Shown piece after piece: positions 53,593-62,406 of a stretch of DNA of 64,000 bases (within the stretch, counting starts at the first letter, position 1; each line of letters opens with the position of its first letter). The notes beneath the pieces were generated by a model. That model was not told the DNA's origin, searched no databases, and saw only the letters and a list, made by a program, of their open reading frames with translations. The DNA lies in assembly GCF_035271045.1 (NCBI RefSeq), contig NZ_DATESC010000018.1, forward strand, positions 55,839 through 119,838. Direction: 5' to 3'. This DNA is from Marinospirillum sp035271045. GTDB taxonomy: Bacteria > Pseudomonadota > Gammaproteobacteria > Pseudomonadales > Halomonadaceae. The translations under genes and the position numbers were made by a program.

Positions 53593-54141
53593 ATGATGGG
53601 AAATGCACACCTAGCCTTTGGTACTGGGTCTTTTTTAATTGTCACCAGCCTTGTTGGGCATACACCAGGCATTATAGAGCTAGCCGCAGCAGCATTAGGT
53701 TCGTTAATTCCTGATGCCGATCACCCCCGCTCTAAAGTAGGCCGTTGGCTACCGGGCATTAGCCACTTTTTTTACAGCTTTTGTGGTGGACATCGAGGTT
53801 TTACGCATTCAGCCTTATTAGTGATTCCTATGCTGTTTTTTGCAGGCTGGCTAATGCAAGGTCACAATGAGCAATTAGGCTGGATGGCAGATAATGCCTT
53901 GCAAGGTTCTATTTATGGCGTGGGTTATTTAGCCATGCTAGCGTTTATTTTTGGCTTTTTATCACATTTAATTGGTGATGCCATGACCACTGAAGGGTTA
54001 AGAATCTTATGGCCTTTAAAAACTAGATTACAAATCACAACATTAAGAGCTGATTCTAAATTATTAAATATGTTTGCCTGGTTATTGTGCTTTAGTGGGT
54101 TAGGTATGCACCTGTATCATAACTATCAATCATTAGTCTAA
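53593..54141 (+). CDS. YdjM-family metal-dependent membrane hydrolase
   Basis: 182 residues with four hydrophobic segments. Family residues: the start GNAHLAFGTGSFLIV, the acidic/His motif LGSLIPDADHPRSKVGR, GHRGFTHSALL and the later HLIGDAMTTEGLRILWPL. E. coli YdjM is an inner-membrane protein of the LexA regulon; I found no CTG-N10-CAG LexA box upstream here. The function of the family is not established. It begins 66 bp after yejF and may be transcribed with it. Confidence 0.85.
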   Translation: MMGNAHLAFGTGSFLIVTSLVGHTPGIIELAAAALGSLIPDADHPRSKVGRWLPGISHFFYSFCGGHRGFTHSALLVIPMLFFAGWLMQGHNEQLGWMADNALQGSIYGVGYLAMLAFIFGFLSHLIGDAMTTEGLRILWPLKTRLQITTLRADSKLLNMFAWLLCFSGLGMHLYHNYQSLV

Positions 54142-54164
54142 AGGCACTTGTAAAAAAAATCATT

Positions 54165-54191
54165 CAGTTAAATTATAATCTAATTTAACTG
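54165..54191. promoter_or_regulatory. Perfect 11-bp palindrome (candidate operator) before the CsgG-like gene
   Basis: Arms CAGTTAAATTA (54165-54175) and TAATTTAACTG (54181-54191) are perfect inverted repeats around TAATC. A TATAAT (54174-54179) overlaps the centre and could be the -10 of the lipoprotein gene, with TTGTAA upstream at a long 20-bp spacing. No T-run follows, so it is not a terminator. A binding site for a dimeric repressor is the simplest reading. Confidence 0.65.
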
Positions 54192-54215
54192 TTGTTTAAT
54201 GTTAGGATGAATGTG

Positions 54216-55262
54216 ATGGTTTTTAAATCTTTTCACAGTTTGGTTACAATGGTAGCCCTTGTATTGATAACCACTGGTTGTGCAACCACCACTGATATTC
54301 GAGCATTGCAACCCGCAGAAGTTGGCGCTGCAGCTTCATTAAAAAGAGTGGGTGTTGCGCCTTTTGATCAGCAAGCTAAAACAAATGTTAGTTTAGACTC
54401 TAAAATTGAAGCCGAATTAGCAAACTATCAGTTAGAGCAAGGCGTTAATTATTATAATGTTGTTGATCGTGCTAACTTAGAAACCATCATTAAAGAACAA
54501 AAATTCCAATTATCAGGTTTAACAGATAAAAGCCAAGCAACCAAGATTGGTAAGCTTTCAGGTGCTCAAGCGCTAGTTGTTGGCAACGTAAGTTCAGCGG
54601 GTATTGAAGACAATAATTACCGTGAAGACCGTGTTAAGTATGTTAACTGTGATAGTAAAGGTAAGAACTGTACTAGGCGAGAATATACGGTTTCTTGTAA
54701 ATCTCGGACGGTTAATTTAGGTGCTCAAGTTAAATTAACCGATGTTGAGCGTGGCGACTTTATTACTGCTAATAATTACAATCAAAATAAAACTTGGAGA
54801 ACTTGTGAAGATAATAGCAGTAGCCTTCCATCAAAAAGTCACGGTTTAGAAGTTTTAGCGGATGAAATTGCTACGGCATTTGTATTTCGTTTAGTACCTC
54901 GCTACATTACTTTTAAAGTAGAGTTATATAAAAAAGCCGAAGTTAAATTAGAAAAACTACAAGCGGATCAATTTAAAGCCGGTATTGAGTTCATTAAAGC
55001 GGGTCGTATGGATCGTGCAGAAGATTTTTTTGCTCTATTAATGGATGCAACGCAAGCTAGAAGTTTTGCTGTTGTTTATAATTATGGTGTAATAAAAGAA
55101 GCTGAAGGTAAGTTTGAAGAAGCAAAGAAACTTTATGAAACAGCAGATAAGCTAACTTTGTCACCAGAGAAAAATATTAATCTTGCGCTAGTACGCATTA
55201 ATAAAATAATATCGGATCACAAAGTAGCGCTTGAGCAGATCGGTCGACAAGCTAAACGTTAA
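54216..55262 (+). CDS. CsgG-like lipoprotein with C-terminal TPR-like region
   Basis: 348 residues from ATG 54216, which has TTAGGA eight bases upstream; earlier in-frame starts (TTG 54192, ATG 54207) are less well placed. The signal peptide ends in ITTGC, so it is probably a lipoprotein. A CsgG-type domain follows (about 30-230): VGVAPFDQQAK, YNVVDRANLETIIKEQKFQLSGLTDKSQATKIGKLSGAQALVVGNVS. The C-terminal 90 residues read like a TPR pair (AGRMDRAEDFFALLMDATQ, NYGVIKEAEGKFEEAKKLYETA). It contains an unusual Cys cluster (VNCDSKGKNCTRREYTVSC). Specific function unknown; it is not curli CsgG, as no curli genes are near. Confidence 0.8.
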   Translation: MVFKSFHSLVTMVALVLITTGCATTTDIRALQPAEVGAAASLKRVGVAPFDQQAKTNVSLDSKIEAELANYQLEQGVNYYNVVDRANLETIIKEQKFQLSGLTDKSQATKIGKLSGAQALVVGNVSSAGIEDNNYREDRVKYVNCDSKGKNCTRREYTVSCKSRTVNLGAQVKLTDVERGDFITANNYNQNKTWRTCEDNSSSLPSKSHGLEVLADEIATAFVFRLVPRYITFKVELYKKAEVKLEKLQADQFKAGIEFIKAGRMDRAEDFFALLMDATQARSFAVVYNYGVIKEAEGKFEEAKKLYETADKLTLSPEKNINLALVRINKIISDHKVALEQIGRQAKR

Positions 55263-55271
55263 TGATTTAAT

Positions 55272-55303
55272 AAAAAAAGGGACCTAAATAGGTTCCTTTT
55301 TTT
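55272..55303 (+). terminator. Terminator between the CsgG-like and LPP20-like genes
   Basis: Stem AGGGACCT/AGGTTCCT (one G-T pair) flanked by an A-run and a matching T-run of seven. It may act as a partial terminator within a two-gene unit. Confidence 0.8.
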
Positions 55304-55322
55304 ACGGATAAAAGGGAAAATA

Positions 55323-56330
55323 ATGGTCAATCAAAAATCAAAAATAATTTTTACTGCTTTATTATGTCTATTCTTAATAATTGGCTGTTCGAATAAACCA
55401 GCATTAGTTTTACAACCTGAAAAGCCCTTACCTGACTGGTATTTGAATCCACCGGCTAATTCTTTTGATGTGCTGACAGGTATTGGTGGCGGTGCAACGC
55501 TTGAGCAAGCCACGGATTCTGCTTTAAGTAATTTGGTTTCACGCTTGGGTGTTAGTATTGAATCTAAGTTTGAGTCGGTTACTGAAAGTACAAAATATAC
55601 TTATTCTAATAATTCTGTTGAATACATAAAAAGTGAGGTTTCAAAAATTCGCATCAGTAATTATGAATTGGTTTTTTCTGAACAAATAAAATACAATCAA
55701 TTTGTTGTAATGGTTAAATCTAAAAGAACGCAGTTTATAAAAGATTTAAAACAACAAGTTAATAATTTGCTAGCTAATGAAAAGCAAGCCATAAAGAATG
55801 CGAGTGCTGATAATGCATTAAAGCGTTACCATCTAATAAAAATTGCTGCTGAAGAATCTAAAAAATTAGCGCCAACCCTTATTGTTTTAAGCAGTATGGA
55901 TGAAGATTTTGATAATGACTATTACCAAAAAGAAATTCAAAGTTTACAAACACAAGTTGAACAAGCAAGGCGGCACATTTTATTTATTATAAAAACGGAT
56001 GCAAAAAGTAATAAAGCAGCAGCACCTATTAAAAATGCACTGTCGCAGCAAGGTTTTAGCGTAGGTGATTCAGTGCGGCGTGAAGGTGTTTTAATCATTA
56101 ACTTGCAAACAAATGCACAAAGAAATGCTTCAATGGGTTTTCAAATTGCTGAAATGCTAGTTAAGGTGAGTGTTACTGATTATAAAGGTAGGCTAGTCGG
56201 TGCAAATAATGTAAACCTGACCGGCCATGCAACCCGTGGTTTTGAGCTAGCAGAAATCGCAGCGATAGAAAAATTTGCTGAAGTGATTAAAGAACAAGGC
56301 ATTGCCAAAGTGCTTGGTATTGCCTTGTAA
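55323..56330 (+). CDS. LPP20-like lipoprotein
   Basis: 335 residues. Signal peptide with lipobox LIIGC (Cys about 22). The N-terminal half has the LPP20/FlgP-type pattern: PDWYLNPP, VLTGIGGGATLEQATDSALSNLVSRLGVSIES, and later a heptad-like stretch (EKQAIKNASADNALKRYHLIKIAAEE). The C-terminal 120 residues form a second alpha/beta domain (HILFIIKTDAKS to ...AEIAAIEKFAEVIKEQGI). LPP20 proteins and CsgG-like proteins recur together in several bacteria, including flagellar outer-membrane rings (FlgP/FlgO/FlgT). No flagellar genes are visible here, so that role is only a possibility. Confidence 0.75.
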   Translation: MVNQKSKIIFTALLCLFLIIGCSNKPALVLQPEKPLPDWYLNPPANSFDVLTGIGGGATLEQATDSALSNLVSRLGVSIESKFESVTESTKYTYSNNSVEYIKSEVSKIRISNYELVFSEQIKYNQFVVMVKSKRTQFIKDLKQQVNNLLANEKQAIKNASADNALKRYHLIKIAAEESKKLAPTLIVLSSMDEDFDNDYYQKEIQSLQTQVEQARRHILFIIKTDAKSNKAAAPIKNALSQQGFSVGDSVRREGVLIINLQTNAQRNASMGFQIAEMLVKVSVTDYKGRLVGANNVNLTGHATRGFELAEIAAIEKFAEVIKEQGIAKVLGIAL

Positions 56331-56354
56331 AAGTTTAGTTTAATACAATAGCCA

Positions 56355-57986
56355 CTAAGTTTTAAACTGGTTAATTGCTTGTTGGAGGCTGGTTGCTAAG
56401 CGGGATAGTTCTTCACTACTAACCGCTACAGCGTTAGCAGCTTGGTGGCTATGCTGTGATACTTCAGAAATGGATCCTAGGCTAGTATTCATTGCTTCTG
56501 CAACATGGCTTTGCTGTTCGGTAGCCGTAGCGACTTGAATACCCATTTTTCGAACATAATCCAGACTATTGACTATCTTCTCTAGTTCAGAACCCGCTTG
56601 ATTGGCTGAAATTACGCTATCTTCTGCGGTTTTGCGTGATTGCTCCATTACACCTACGGCACGTCGTGCTGCTTTACTTAATGATTCATTCATCCGGCCA
56701 ATTTCTTCGGTTGAATGGCGTGTTCTTAAAGCGAGCTGGCGCACTTCATCAGCAACAACAGCAAAACCTCGTCCAGATTCACCCGCCCTTGCTGCTTCAA
56801 TCGCTGCATTTAATGCTAAAAGGTTAGTTTGTTCAGAAATGCCCTGAATTTCTTCTAATACACGATTAATTTCATCCGTGCTGGTTTCTAAATCTCGAAT
56901 AACTTCAGCAGCCGCATTAATCTCAGTGGCAAGTTGTTGGATTTTAGTAATGGTTATAACGACATTTTTATTGCCATCCTCCGCATCAAGATCAACTTGA
57001 TCAATAGCATTGGCCGTTTCAGTTGCAGATTTAGCTACTTCGTGTACCGTTACCGTCATTTGATTCATTGCTGTTGATAGCTGATTCGTTTCTTCAATTT
57101 GATGCTGTAAAGCGACACCTGCTTGTTCTGCGCTGGCAGCCAATTGATCTGATGAAGTGTATAAATGACCTGAAGTAACGGTTAAGTGGCTAATTAATTT
57201 AGAAAACCGATCCAGCATAGTATCAATACGACGACTTAAAGCTCCCAGTTCATCACGACTGGTTAAGCTCGTTCGTAAACTAAGGTTCCCGTTGGCGGCT
57301 TCATCCATAATTTGACCAATGTGCTGTAAGGGACAAATGATGGAGCGAGCAATGGGGATAGTAACCAAGGCTAATACCAACAAACTAGCCATTAATAACA
57401 ATCCCATACGTTGTATATTTGCTCTAAAGTCAGCTTGAAGGTTATCAAGGTAAATTCCTACACCTAAAGACCAGCCCCAAGGGGCAAAACCCTTGACATA
57501 ACCTAACTTTAAAAAAACCGCTTCGCCACCTGGTCTTGGGTATTCATACTCAAAAAACTCAGCGGCATTTTCACCTTTACTGGTGACTTCACCCATCATT
57601 TTAAAAATAAAACGACCATCAGGTAGGGATTTTTTAGATAAGTCAACACCAACTAAAGCAGGATTACCCCCATGTAACATGGTTACACCCTGAGAGTTTA
57701 AAGCATAAAAATACTCGTTATCACCAAAACGCATTTGGTGAATGATCCAACGGGCCTGTTCTTGAGCTTGTGTTAAAGTCATTTTACCATTAACAACTTT
57801 TTGGTTTAATGCTTGTAAAATACTGTGGCTACTATCAATTAAATTAACTAATTGAGATTTACGCTCTTCAAGCATTGCATTACGTTGATTAAATAATGAT
57901 AAAGCTATGACGAGGGTCAAGAAAATAACAGAAAGCAATATAATAATAGCTAGTCGGTGAGTGACACGTAAATTAGCAATAACCAT
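56355..57986 (-). CDS. Methyl-accepting chemotaxis protein with single Cache sensor
   Basis: 543 residues from ATG 57986, preceded by AGGA; a GTG 18 codons upstream is rejected. TM1 is LAIIILLSVIFLTLVIALSLF. A periplasmic sCache_2 domain follows (WIIHQMRFGDNEYFYALNSQGVTMLHGGNPALVG, WGWSLGVGIYLDNL), then TM2 (MGLLLMASLLVLALVTIP), HAMP, and a cytoplasmic coiled coil with tip ISEQTNLLALNAAIEAARAGESGRGFAVVADEVR. sCache_2 receptors often sense small organic acids. There is no CheR-binding pentapeptide at the C-terminus. Divergent from the second chemoreceptor. Confidence 0.93.
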   Translation of the reverse strand: MVIANLRVTHRLAIIILLSVIFLTLVIALSLFNQRNAMLEERKSQLVNLIDSSHSILQALNQKVVNGKMTLTQAQEQARWIIHQMRFGDNEYFYALNSQGVTMLHGGNPALVGVDLSKKSLPDGRFIFKMMGEVTSKGENAAEFFEYEYPRPGGEAVFLKLGYVKGFAPWGWSLGVGIYLDNLQADFRANIQRMGLLLMASLLVLALVTIPIARSIICPLQHIGQIMDEAANGNLSLRTSLTSRDELGALSRRIDTMLDRFSKLISHLTVTSGHLYTSSDQLAASAEQAGVALQHQIEETNQLSTAMNQMTVTVHEVAKSATETANAIDQVDLDAEDGNKNVVITITKIQQLATEINAAAEVIRDLETSTDEINRVLEEIQGISEQTNLLALNAAIEAARAGESGRGFAVVADEVRQLALRTRHSTEEIGRMNESLSKAARRAVGVMEQSRKTAEDSVISANQAGSELEKIVNSLDYVRKMGIQVATATEQQSHVAEAMNTSLGSISEVSQHSHQAANAVAVSSEELSRLATSLQQAINQFKT

Positions 57987-58073
57987 GATAATCAATATCC
58001 TATAAGATTTTTTACTATTTTTTTTATCTAAAATCAGCACGCCAATAAATACTATCTTGATATTGATGTCAAC

Positions 58074-58097
58074 CAGTTAAATTAGGTTAATTGACTG
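58074..58097. promoter_or_regulatory. Degenerate copy of the palindrome between the chemoreceptor genes
   Basis: CAGTTAAATTA (58074-58084) is identical to the left arm of the palindrome at 54165. After three bases comes TAATTGACTG (58088-58097), close to the right arm TAATTTAACTG. It lies in the shared upstream region of two divergent chemoreceptor genes, next to TTGACA on the minus strand (plus 58067-58072) and TTGACT on the plus strand (58091-58096). Confidence 0.5.
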
Positions 58098-58123
58098 ACA
58101 TTTGTGCATATTGACTCAACTAA

Positions 58124-58144
58124 AGTTTACTGTTGTAGTAAACT
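58124..58144. promoter_or_regulatory. 7-bp inverted repeat upstream of the second chemoreceptor
   Basis: Arms AGTTTAC and GTAAACT flank TGTTGTA. TTGACT (58111-58116) lies 17 bp before TGTAGT (58134-58139), a possible promoter overlapping the repeat. The site also starts with TAAAGTTT, the ideal FliA (sigma-28) -35 octamer, but the matching -10 is absent. Confidence 0.4.
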
Positions 58145-58182
58145 AAAAAAAATACCATTAGGTTTTAAAAGGAATACACCCT

Positions 58183-60108
58183 ATGTTTAGTAAGCTTTCG
58201 ATGATGCAGCGCCTGCTTTTGGCTATCTTGCTGCCTATTTTTATTGGTTTTTTAATACTTGGCTGGCTGATTACTTATCAGCTAAATGCCAGCTTACCGC
58301 CATTGATTGAAAAGTCGAGCAGCGCACAAGTGCAGGCTAGAGGTGCAGAAATAAGTCGTTGGTTAGAAGGGTATCAAAAATGGTTAAGGTCATTAGCCAC
58401 TGCTCAAGAATTAAAAAACGTGACCAACCTTGAAGACCTAGTACCTTGGTTGGCTTTGCAAAGAGGCAAAGATGAAGCTGTTGAAAACCTTTATTTTGCT
58501 GACTTAGATGGTGATGCTGTTATTCATAATGGTGTGATTGCCAATGTGGGTAGTCGTTCTTATTTTGACGAGTTGGTGCGTAAAGGCAGTAAACAACGTG
58601 TATTAACCAATCCGCTTATTTCTCTTTCTAGCGGTAATCCTATCGCGGTATTAGGCGAAGTGGTTAAAGATGAACAAGGCAATCGCATTGGTATGTTGGG
58701 CATTGCGTTGACCATGAACGAGCTTTCTAATATCGCTAATAACCTAGAAATGGGTGTGGGTAGTTACGGTTGGGTAGTGGATGGCAGCGGTATTTTAGTT
58801 GCTCACCCGTCACCCAATGCACGTATGAAAATTAATGTCACCGAAGGTGATAACAAGGGTTATACCGGCCTTAGTGTTTTAGGTAAGAAGTTTATTACTG
58901 GTGTGTCAGGCATTGGCGATATTCTTAACCTGCAACAAGAGCCAGTTACGATGATTTGGCATCCTATTGCTAATACTCCTAACTGGACAGTCGGCGTTAG
59001 CGTACCCAAAGCCGTTTTTACTGCCACCACTACTAACTTGCTGCAACGCATCAGCTTGGTAATTTTAGTGGTTGTAGCAGTATTGGTGCTGATTATTTTT
59101 ATTGTGGCGCGTCAGCAGGTGTTACCGATTCGTAATATGGTGCAACGGATGCGTGAAATTGCCGAAGGTGATGCCGATTTAACGCAAACTTTAACCATTG
59201 ATCGCCAAGATGAGTTGGGTGAGTTAGCTAAAGGTTTTAACCAGTTTGTTGAACGCATTCGTGAGTTGATTCAAACCATCGGTACTAATGCTCAGCAGTT
59301 GGCTACTAGTGCTAATCAAGTTGAAAATAGCAGCCATAATATGGGCGAGGCAATGTATAAGCAGCAAGCCGAAGTTGACCAAGTTGCTGTGGCAATGAAT
59401 CAGCTGGTTGCTACGGTTGAAGAAGTAGCCCGTCACGCACAACAGGCATCGGATGCTGCACAAGTGGGTGGTGAAGAAGCAGCCTTGGGTACTGAGCAAG
59501 TCGAAGCCGTAGTTATTTCAATTAAAGAACAGGCTGTAGTCATAAATGAAACAGCGCTTGAAATTGAAAAGCTACAACAGTCTGGCCAACAAATTGGCGA
59601 GGTTATGGTTGTTATTCGTGGTGTTGCTGAACAAACGAATCTTTTGGCTTTAAACGCAGCGATTGAAGCAGCGCGTGCCGGTGAAGCAGGGCGTGGTTTT
59701 GCGGTGGTTGCTGATGAAGTTAGAACGCTGGCAGCGCGTACTCATGAATCAACAGAGCAAATTCAAACCACTATTGACGAGCTGTTAAAACACATTGCAC
59801 AAGCTGTAACCGCCATGCACACCAGCAGTAAAGGCAGTAGCAAAACGGTTAGTAATGCTGAAAACGCTGGCAAAGCTTTGGCAGGTATCAATCAAGCAAT
59901 TGATAATATTGAAGGTATGAATATTCAAATTGCTTCTGCTACGCAAGAACAAAGTAGCACAGTTGATGAGCTTAATCGTAATCTTGAACGCATTGTAGAG
60001 CTTAGCAACTCAACCAGCAGCGCCTCACAAGACGTTGCCAGTAGTGGTACTCAATTAAACCAATTAGCCAGTGAACTACAACAACTGGTTGGGCGTTTTA
60101 AGGTTTAA
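58183..60108 (+). CDS. Methyl-accepting chemotaxis protein with double Cache sensor
   Basis: 641 residues. TM1 (LLAILLPIFIGFLILGWLI) is followed by a large periplasmic domain (about 40-280) with dCache_1 features (YFDELVRKGSKQRVLTNPLISLSSGNPIAVLGEVVKDEQGNRIGMLGIALTM, GSYGWVVDGSGILVAHPSPNARM). TM2 lies near 285-305 (LVILVVVAVLVLIIFIVA), then HAMP, and the signalling hairpin VAEQTNLLALNAAIEAARAGEAGRGFAVVADEVRTLA. dCache_1 receptors commonly detect amino acids or related solutes; the ligand is not predictable here. Possible ribosome site AAAAGGAA upstream of ATG. Confidence 0.94.
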   Translation: MFSKLSMMQRLLLAILLPIFIGFLILGWLITYQLNASLPPLIEKSSSAQVQARGAEISRWLEGYQKWLRSLATAQELKNVTNLEDLVPWLALQRGKDEAVENLYFADLDGDAVIHNGVIANVGSRSYFDELVRKGSKQRVLTNPLISLSSGNPIAVLGEVVKDEQGNRIGMLGIALTMNELSNIANNLEMGVGSYGWVVDGSGILVAHPSPNARMKINVTEGDNKGYTGLSVLGKKFITGVSGIGDILNLQQEPVTMIWHPIANTPNWTVGVSVPKAVFTATTTNLLQRISLVILVVVAVLVLIIFIVARQQVLPIRNMVQRMREIAEGDADLTQTLTIDRQDELGELAKGFNQFVERIRELIQTIGTNAQQLATSANQVENSSHNMGEAMYKQQAEVDQVAVAMNQLVATVEEVARHAQQASDAAQVGGEEAALGTEQVEAVVISIKEQAVVINETALEIEKLQQSGQQIGEVMVVIRGVAEQTNLLALNAAIEAARAGEAGRGFAVVADEVRTLAARTHESTEQIQTTIDELLKHIAQAVTAMHTSSKGSSKTVSNAENAGKALAGINQAIDNIEGMNIQIASATQEQSSTVDELNRNLERIVELSNSTSSASQDVASSGTQLNQLASELQQLVGRFKV

Positions 60109-60117
60109 TAGTCATTA

Positions 60118-62142
60118 TTAAATCAGCATTCGTTGATTTTGTAGTTCTTGCAGCTGGTCTCTTAGGCTAGCTGCTTTTTCAAACTCTAGCCCTTTGGCGG
60201 CCGTGAACATTTCATCTTCTAGTTTGGCAATGCGTTTATCAAACTCGGCTGGGGTTCCAGGTTGTTCACTGGCATAGTCACCGGCAGTTTCAGCGACTTT
60301 ACGGCGTTCATCTTTACGGTCTTTTTTACCAGCACCAGGCGCATGAGCACCTTCTAAAATGTCTTGTACCGATTTGAAAATTGTAGCAGGTGTAATGCCC
60401 CATTTTATATTATGTGCAATTTGTGCGGTGCGGCGGCGTTCGGTTTCATCCATTGCACGTTGCATAGAACCAGTTACCCTGTCAGCATAAAAAATAGCTC
60501 GACCTTTAACATTACGTGCGGCACGACCTAGGGTTTGAATTAATGCCCTTTCTGAGCGCAGGAAGCCTTCTTTATCAGCATCTAAAATCGCCACTAAAGA
60601 CACTTCTGGCATATCCAAACCTTCACGCAGCAGGTTAATACCCACCAACACATCGTAAATGCCTAAACGTAAGTCACGAATAATTTCGACCCTTTCTACC
60701 GTGTCTATATCTGAGTGTAAGTAACGTACTTTTACACCGTGTTCGGCTAGGTATTCACTTAAATCTTCTGACATACGTTTAGTTAAAGTGGTGACTAATA
60801 CTCGGTCGCCCGTTGCTACTACTTTATTAATTTCCTCTAGCAGGTTATCCACTTGGTTGGTCGCTGGGCGTAGTTCAATGGTTGGGTCTAGTAAACCAGT
60901 GGGGCGAACCACCTGTTCAACAACTTGGCCAGCATGTTCTGTTTCGTAGGTTGAAGGTGTGGCGGAGACAAAAATCATTTGCGGTGCTAAAGACTCCCAC
61001 TCTTCAAAACGTAATGGTCGGTTATCTAAAGCGGAAGGCAGACGAAAACCGTATTCAACCAAGGTTTCCTTGCGCGAACGGTCGCCTTTATACATGGCAC
61101 CAATTTGCGGTACGGTGACGTGAGATTCATCTAGCATTAACAGGGCATTAGCTGGCAGGTAATCAAAAAAAGTTGGTGGTGCTAAACCGGGTTCACGGCC
61201 CGATAAATAACGAGAGTAGTTTTCTATGCCATTGCAGTAGCCTAGCTCGACCATCATTTCAATATCATACAAGCAGCGTTGTTCTATGCGTTGTGCTTCA
61301 ACTAAGCGGTCATTATTGCGTAAAAACTCTAAACGTTGGCGTAGCTCTTCTTTTATAAAATCCACTGCCTTTAAAATGGTTTCTCTAGGCGTTACATAAT
61401 GGCTTTTGGGGTAGATGGTATAACGCGGTACTTTTTTTAATACTTCGCCAGTGAGTGGATCAAAAATACTGATACGTTCTATTTCATCATCAAACAGTTC
61501 GACTCTAACCGCTTCAAATTCTGATTCTGCTGGATAAATATCAATTACATCACCGCGCACTCTAAAGGTAGCACGGCGTAATTCCATATCGTTGCGGGTG
61601 TATTGCAGCTCTGCCATACGGCGTAATAGCTGCCGTTGGTTCATGGGTTCACCTATATCCAGATGAACAACCATTTTTAAGTAAGCCGAAGGATCACCCA
61701 AACCATAAATGGCTGAAACGGTCGCAACTATAATGGTGTCATCCCGCTCTAGCAGTGCTTTAGTAGCAGAAAGCCGCATCTGCTCTATATGTTCGTTTAT
61801 CGCAGCATCTTTTTCAATAAAGGTATCGCTAGAAGGTACATAAGCTTCTGGCTGGTAATAGTCGTAGTAAGAAACAAAGTATTCCACAGCGTTATTCGGG
61901 AAAAACTGCTTAAACTCACCGTATAATTGCGCCGCTAGAGTTTTGTTATGCACCATCACCAAAGTCGGGCGCTGTACACTTTCAATCACCTTGGCTAGGG
62001 TAAAAGTTTTACCTGAACCCGTGACACCCAATAAGGTTTGGTGAGCAAGGCCTTGTTCTAAACCATCCACTAACTGGGTAATGGCTTTGGGCTGATCGCC
62101 CGCAGGCTCGTAATTGGAATGGACTAGAAAAGGCTTACTCAT
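60118..62142 (-). CDS. uvrB: UvrABC excinuclease subunit B
   Basis: 674 residues, full length. Walker A is GVTGSGKT; the DNA-clamping beta-hairpin contains YFVSYYDYYQPEAYVP; motor motifs include LMLDESHVT and ALIQTLGRAARN. The C-terminal UVR domain (FDKRIAKLEDEMFTAAKGLEFEKAASLRDQLQEL) binds UvrC. It verifies damage in nucleotide excision repair. Two bases separate its start from the stop of a broken VOC-family gene upstream, so no dedicated promoter is obvious directly before it. Confidence 0.98.
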   Translation of the reverse strand: MSKPFLVHSNYEPAGDQPKAITQLVDGLEQGLAHQTLLGVTGSGKTFTLAKVIESVQRPTLVMVHNKTLAAQLYGEFKQFFPNNAVEYFVSYYDYYQPEAYVPSSDTFIEKDAAINEHIEQMRLSATKALLERDDTIIVATVSAIYGLGDPSAYLKMVVHLDIGEPMNQRQLLRRMAELQYTRNDMELRRATFRVRGDVIDIYPAESEFEAVRVELFDDEIERISIFDPLTGEVLKKVPRYTIYPKSHYVTPRETILKAVDFIKEELRQRLEFLRNNDRLVEAQRIEQRCLYDIEMMVELGYCNGIENYSRYLSGREPGLAPPTFFDYLPANALLMLDESHVTVPQIGAMYKGDRSRKETLVEYGFRLPSALDNRPLRFEEWESLAPQMIFVSATPSTYETEHAGQVVEQVVRPTGLLDPTIELRPATNQVDNLLEEINKVVATGDRVLVTTLTKRMSEDLSEYLAEHGVKVRYLHSDIDTVERVEIIRDLRLGIYDVLVGINLLREGLDMPEVSLVAILDADKEGFLRSERALIQTLGRAARNVKGRAIFYADRVTGSMQRAMDETERRRTAQIAHNIKWGITPATIFKSVQDILEGAHAPGAGKKDRKDERRKVAETAGDYASEQPGTPAEFDKRIAKLEDEMFTAAKGLEFEKAASLRDQLQELQNQRMLI

Positions 62143-62144
62143 TT

Positions 62145-62402
62145 TTAACCTTTAGTTGATTGCATAAATAAATTAAAACAAATTTTATTGCCATCTAAAT
62201 CTTTAACGTAAGCACCGTAAAAAACATTAGGAATACGCTCACCCGGTGCGCCGTCACAAGTTGCACCCAGCGCGATTGCTTTGGCATACATAGCATCAAT
62301 ACTTTCTTTACTACCTAGTGCAAAGGATACCATCGTACCATTACTGGCTTGTGCGGGTTCTTTGTTAAACGGAATGCCTGCTTTTTTAGCGGCAAGGGCA
62401 AG
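62145..62402 (-). pseudogene. Truncated VOC (glyoxalase-like) family gene remnant
   Basis: The minus frame after an in-frame TGA (62403-62405) reads LALAAKKAGIPFNKEPAQAS then NGTMVSFALGSKESIDAMYAKA and, after ALGATCDGAPGERIPNVFYG, the typical VOC ending AYVKDLDGNKICFN. This is only the C-terminal two thirds of a normal protein of about 125 residues; roughly 45-50 N-terminal residues, with the first metal-binding half-module, are gone. An internal ATG (62333) would give only 62 residues. The remnant lies 1 bp beyond the thioesterase stop, which suggests a deletion joined the two genes. Confidence 0.8.
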
Positions 62403-62406
62403 TCAA

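Noticed and set aside
54216..55262. Curli secretion channel CsgG
   Set aside because: Only the general CsgG fold is suggested; no csgA, csgB, csgE or csgF genes are near, and the protein has a TPR-like tail absent from CsgG.
58124..58144. TGTTGTA core with flanks as a Tus-binding Ter site
   Set aside because: The core resembles part of the E. coli Ter consensus, but the site is a symmetric inverted repeat next to a start codon; Ter sites are asymmetric and the conserved flanks do not match.
58121..58147. FliA (sigma-28) promoter for the second chemoreceptor
   Set aside because: TAAAGTTT matches the -35 octamer perfectly but nothing like GCCGATAA occurs 10-12 bases later.
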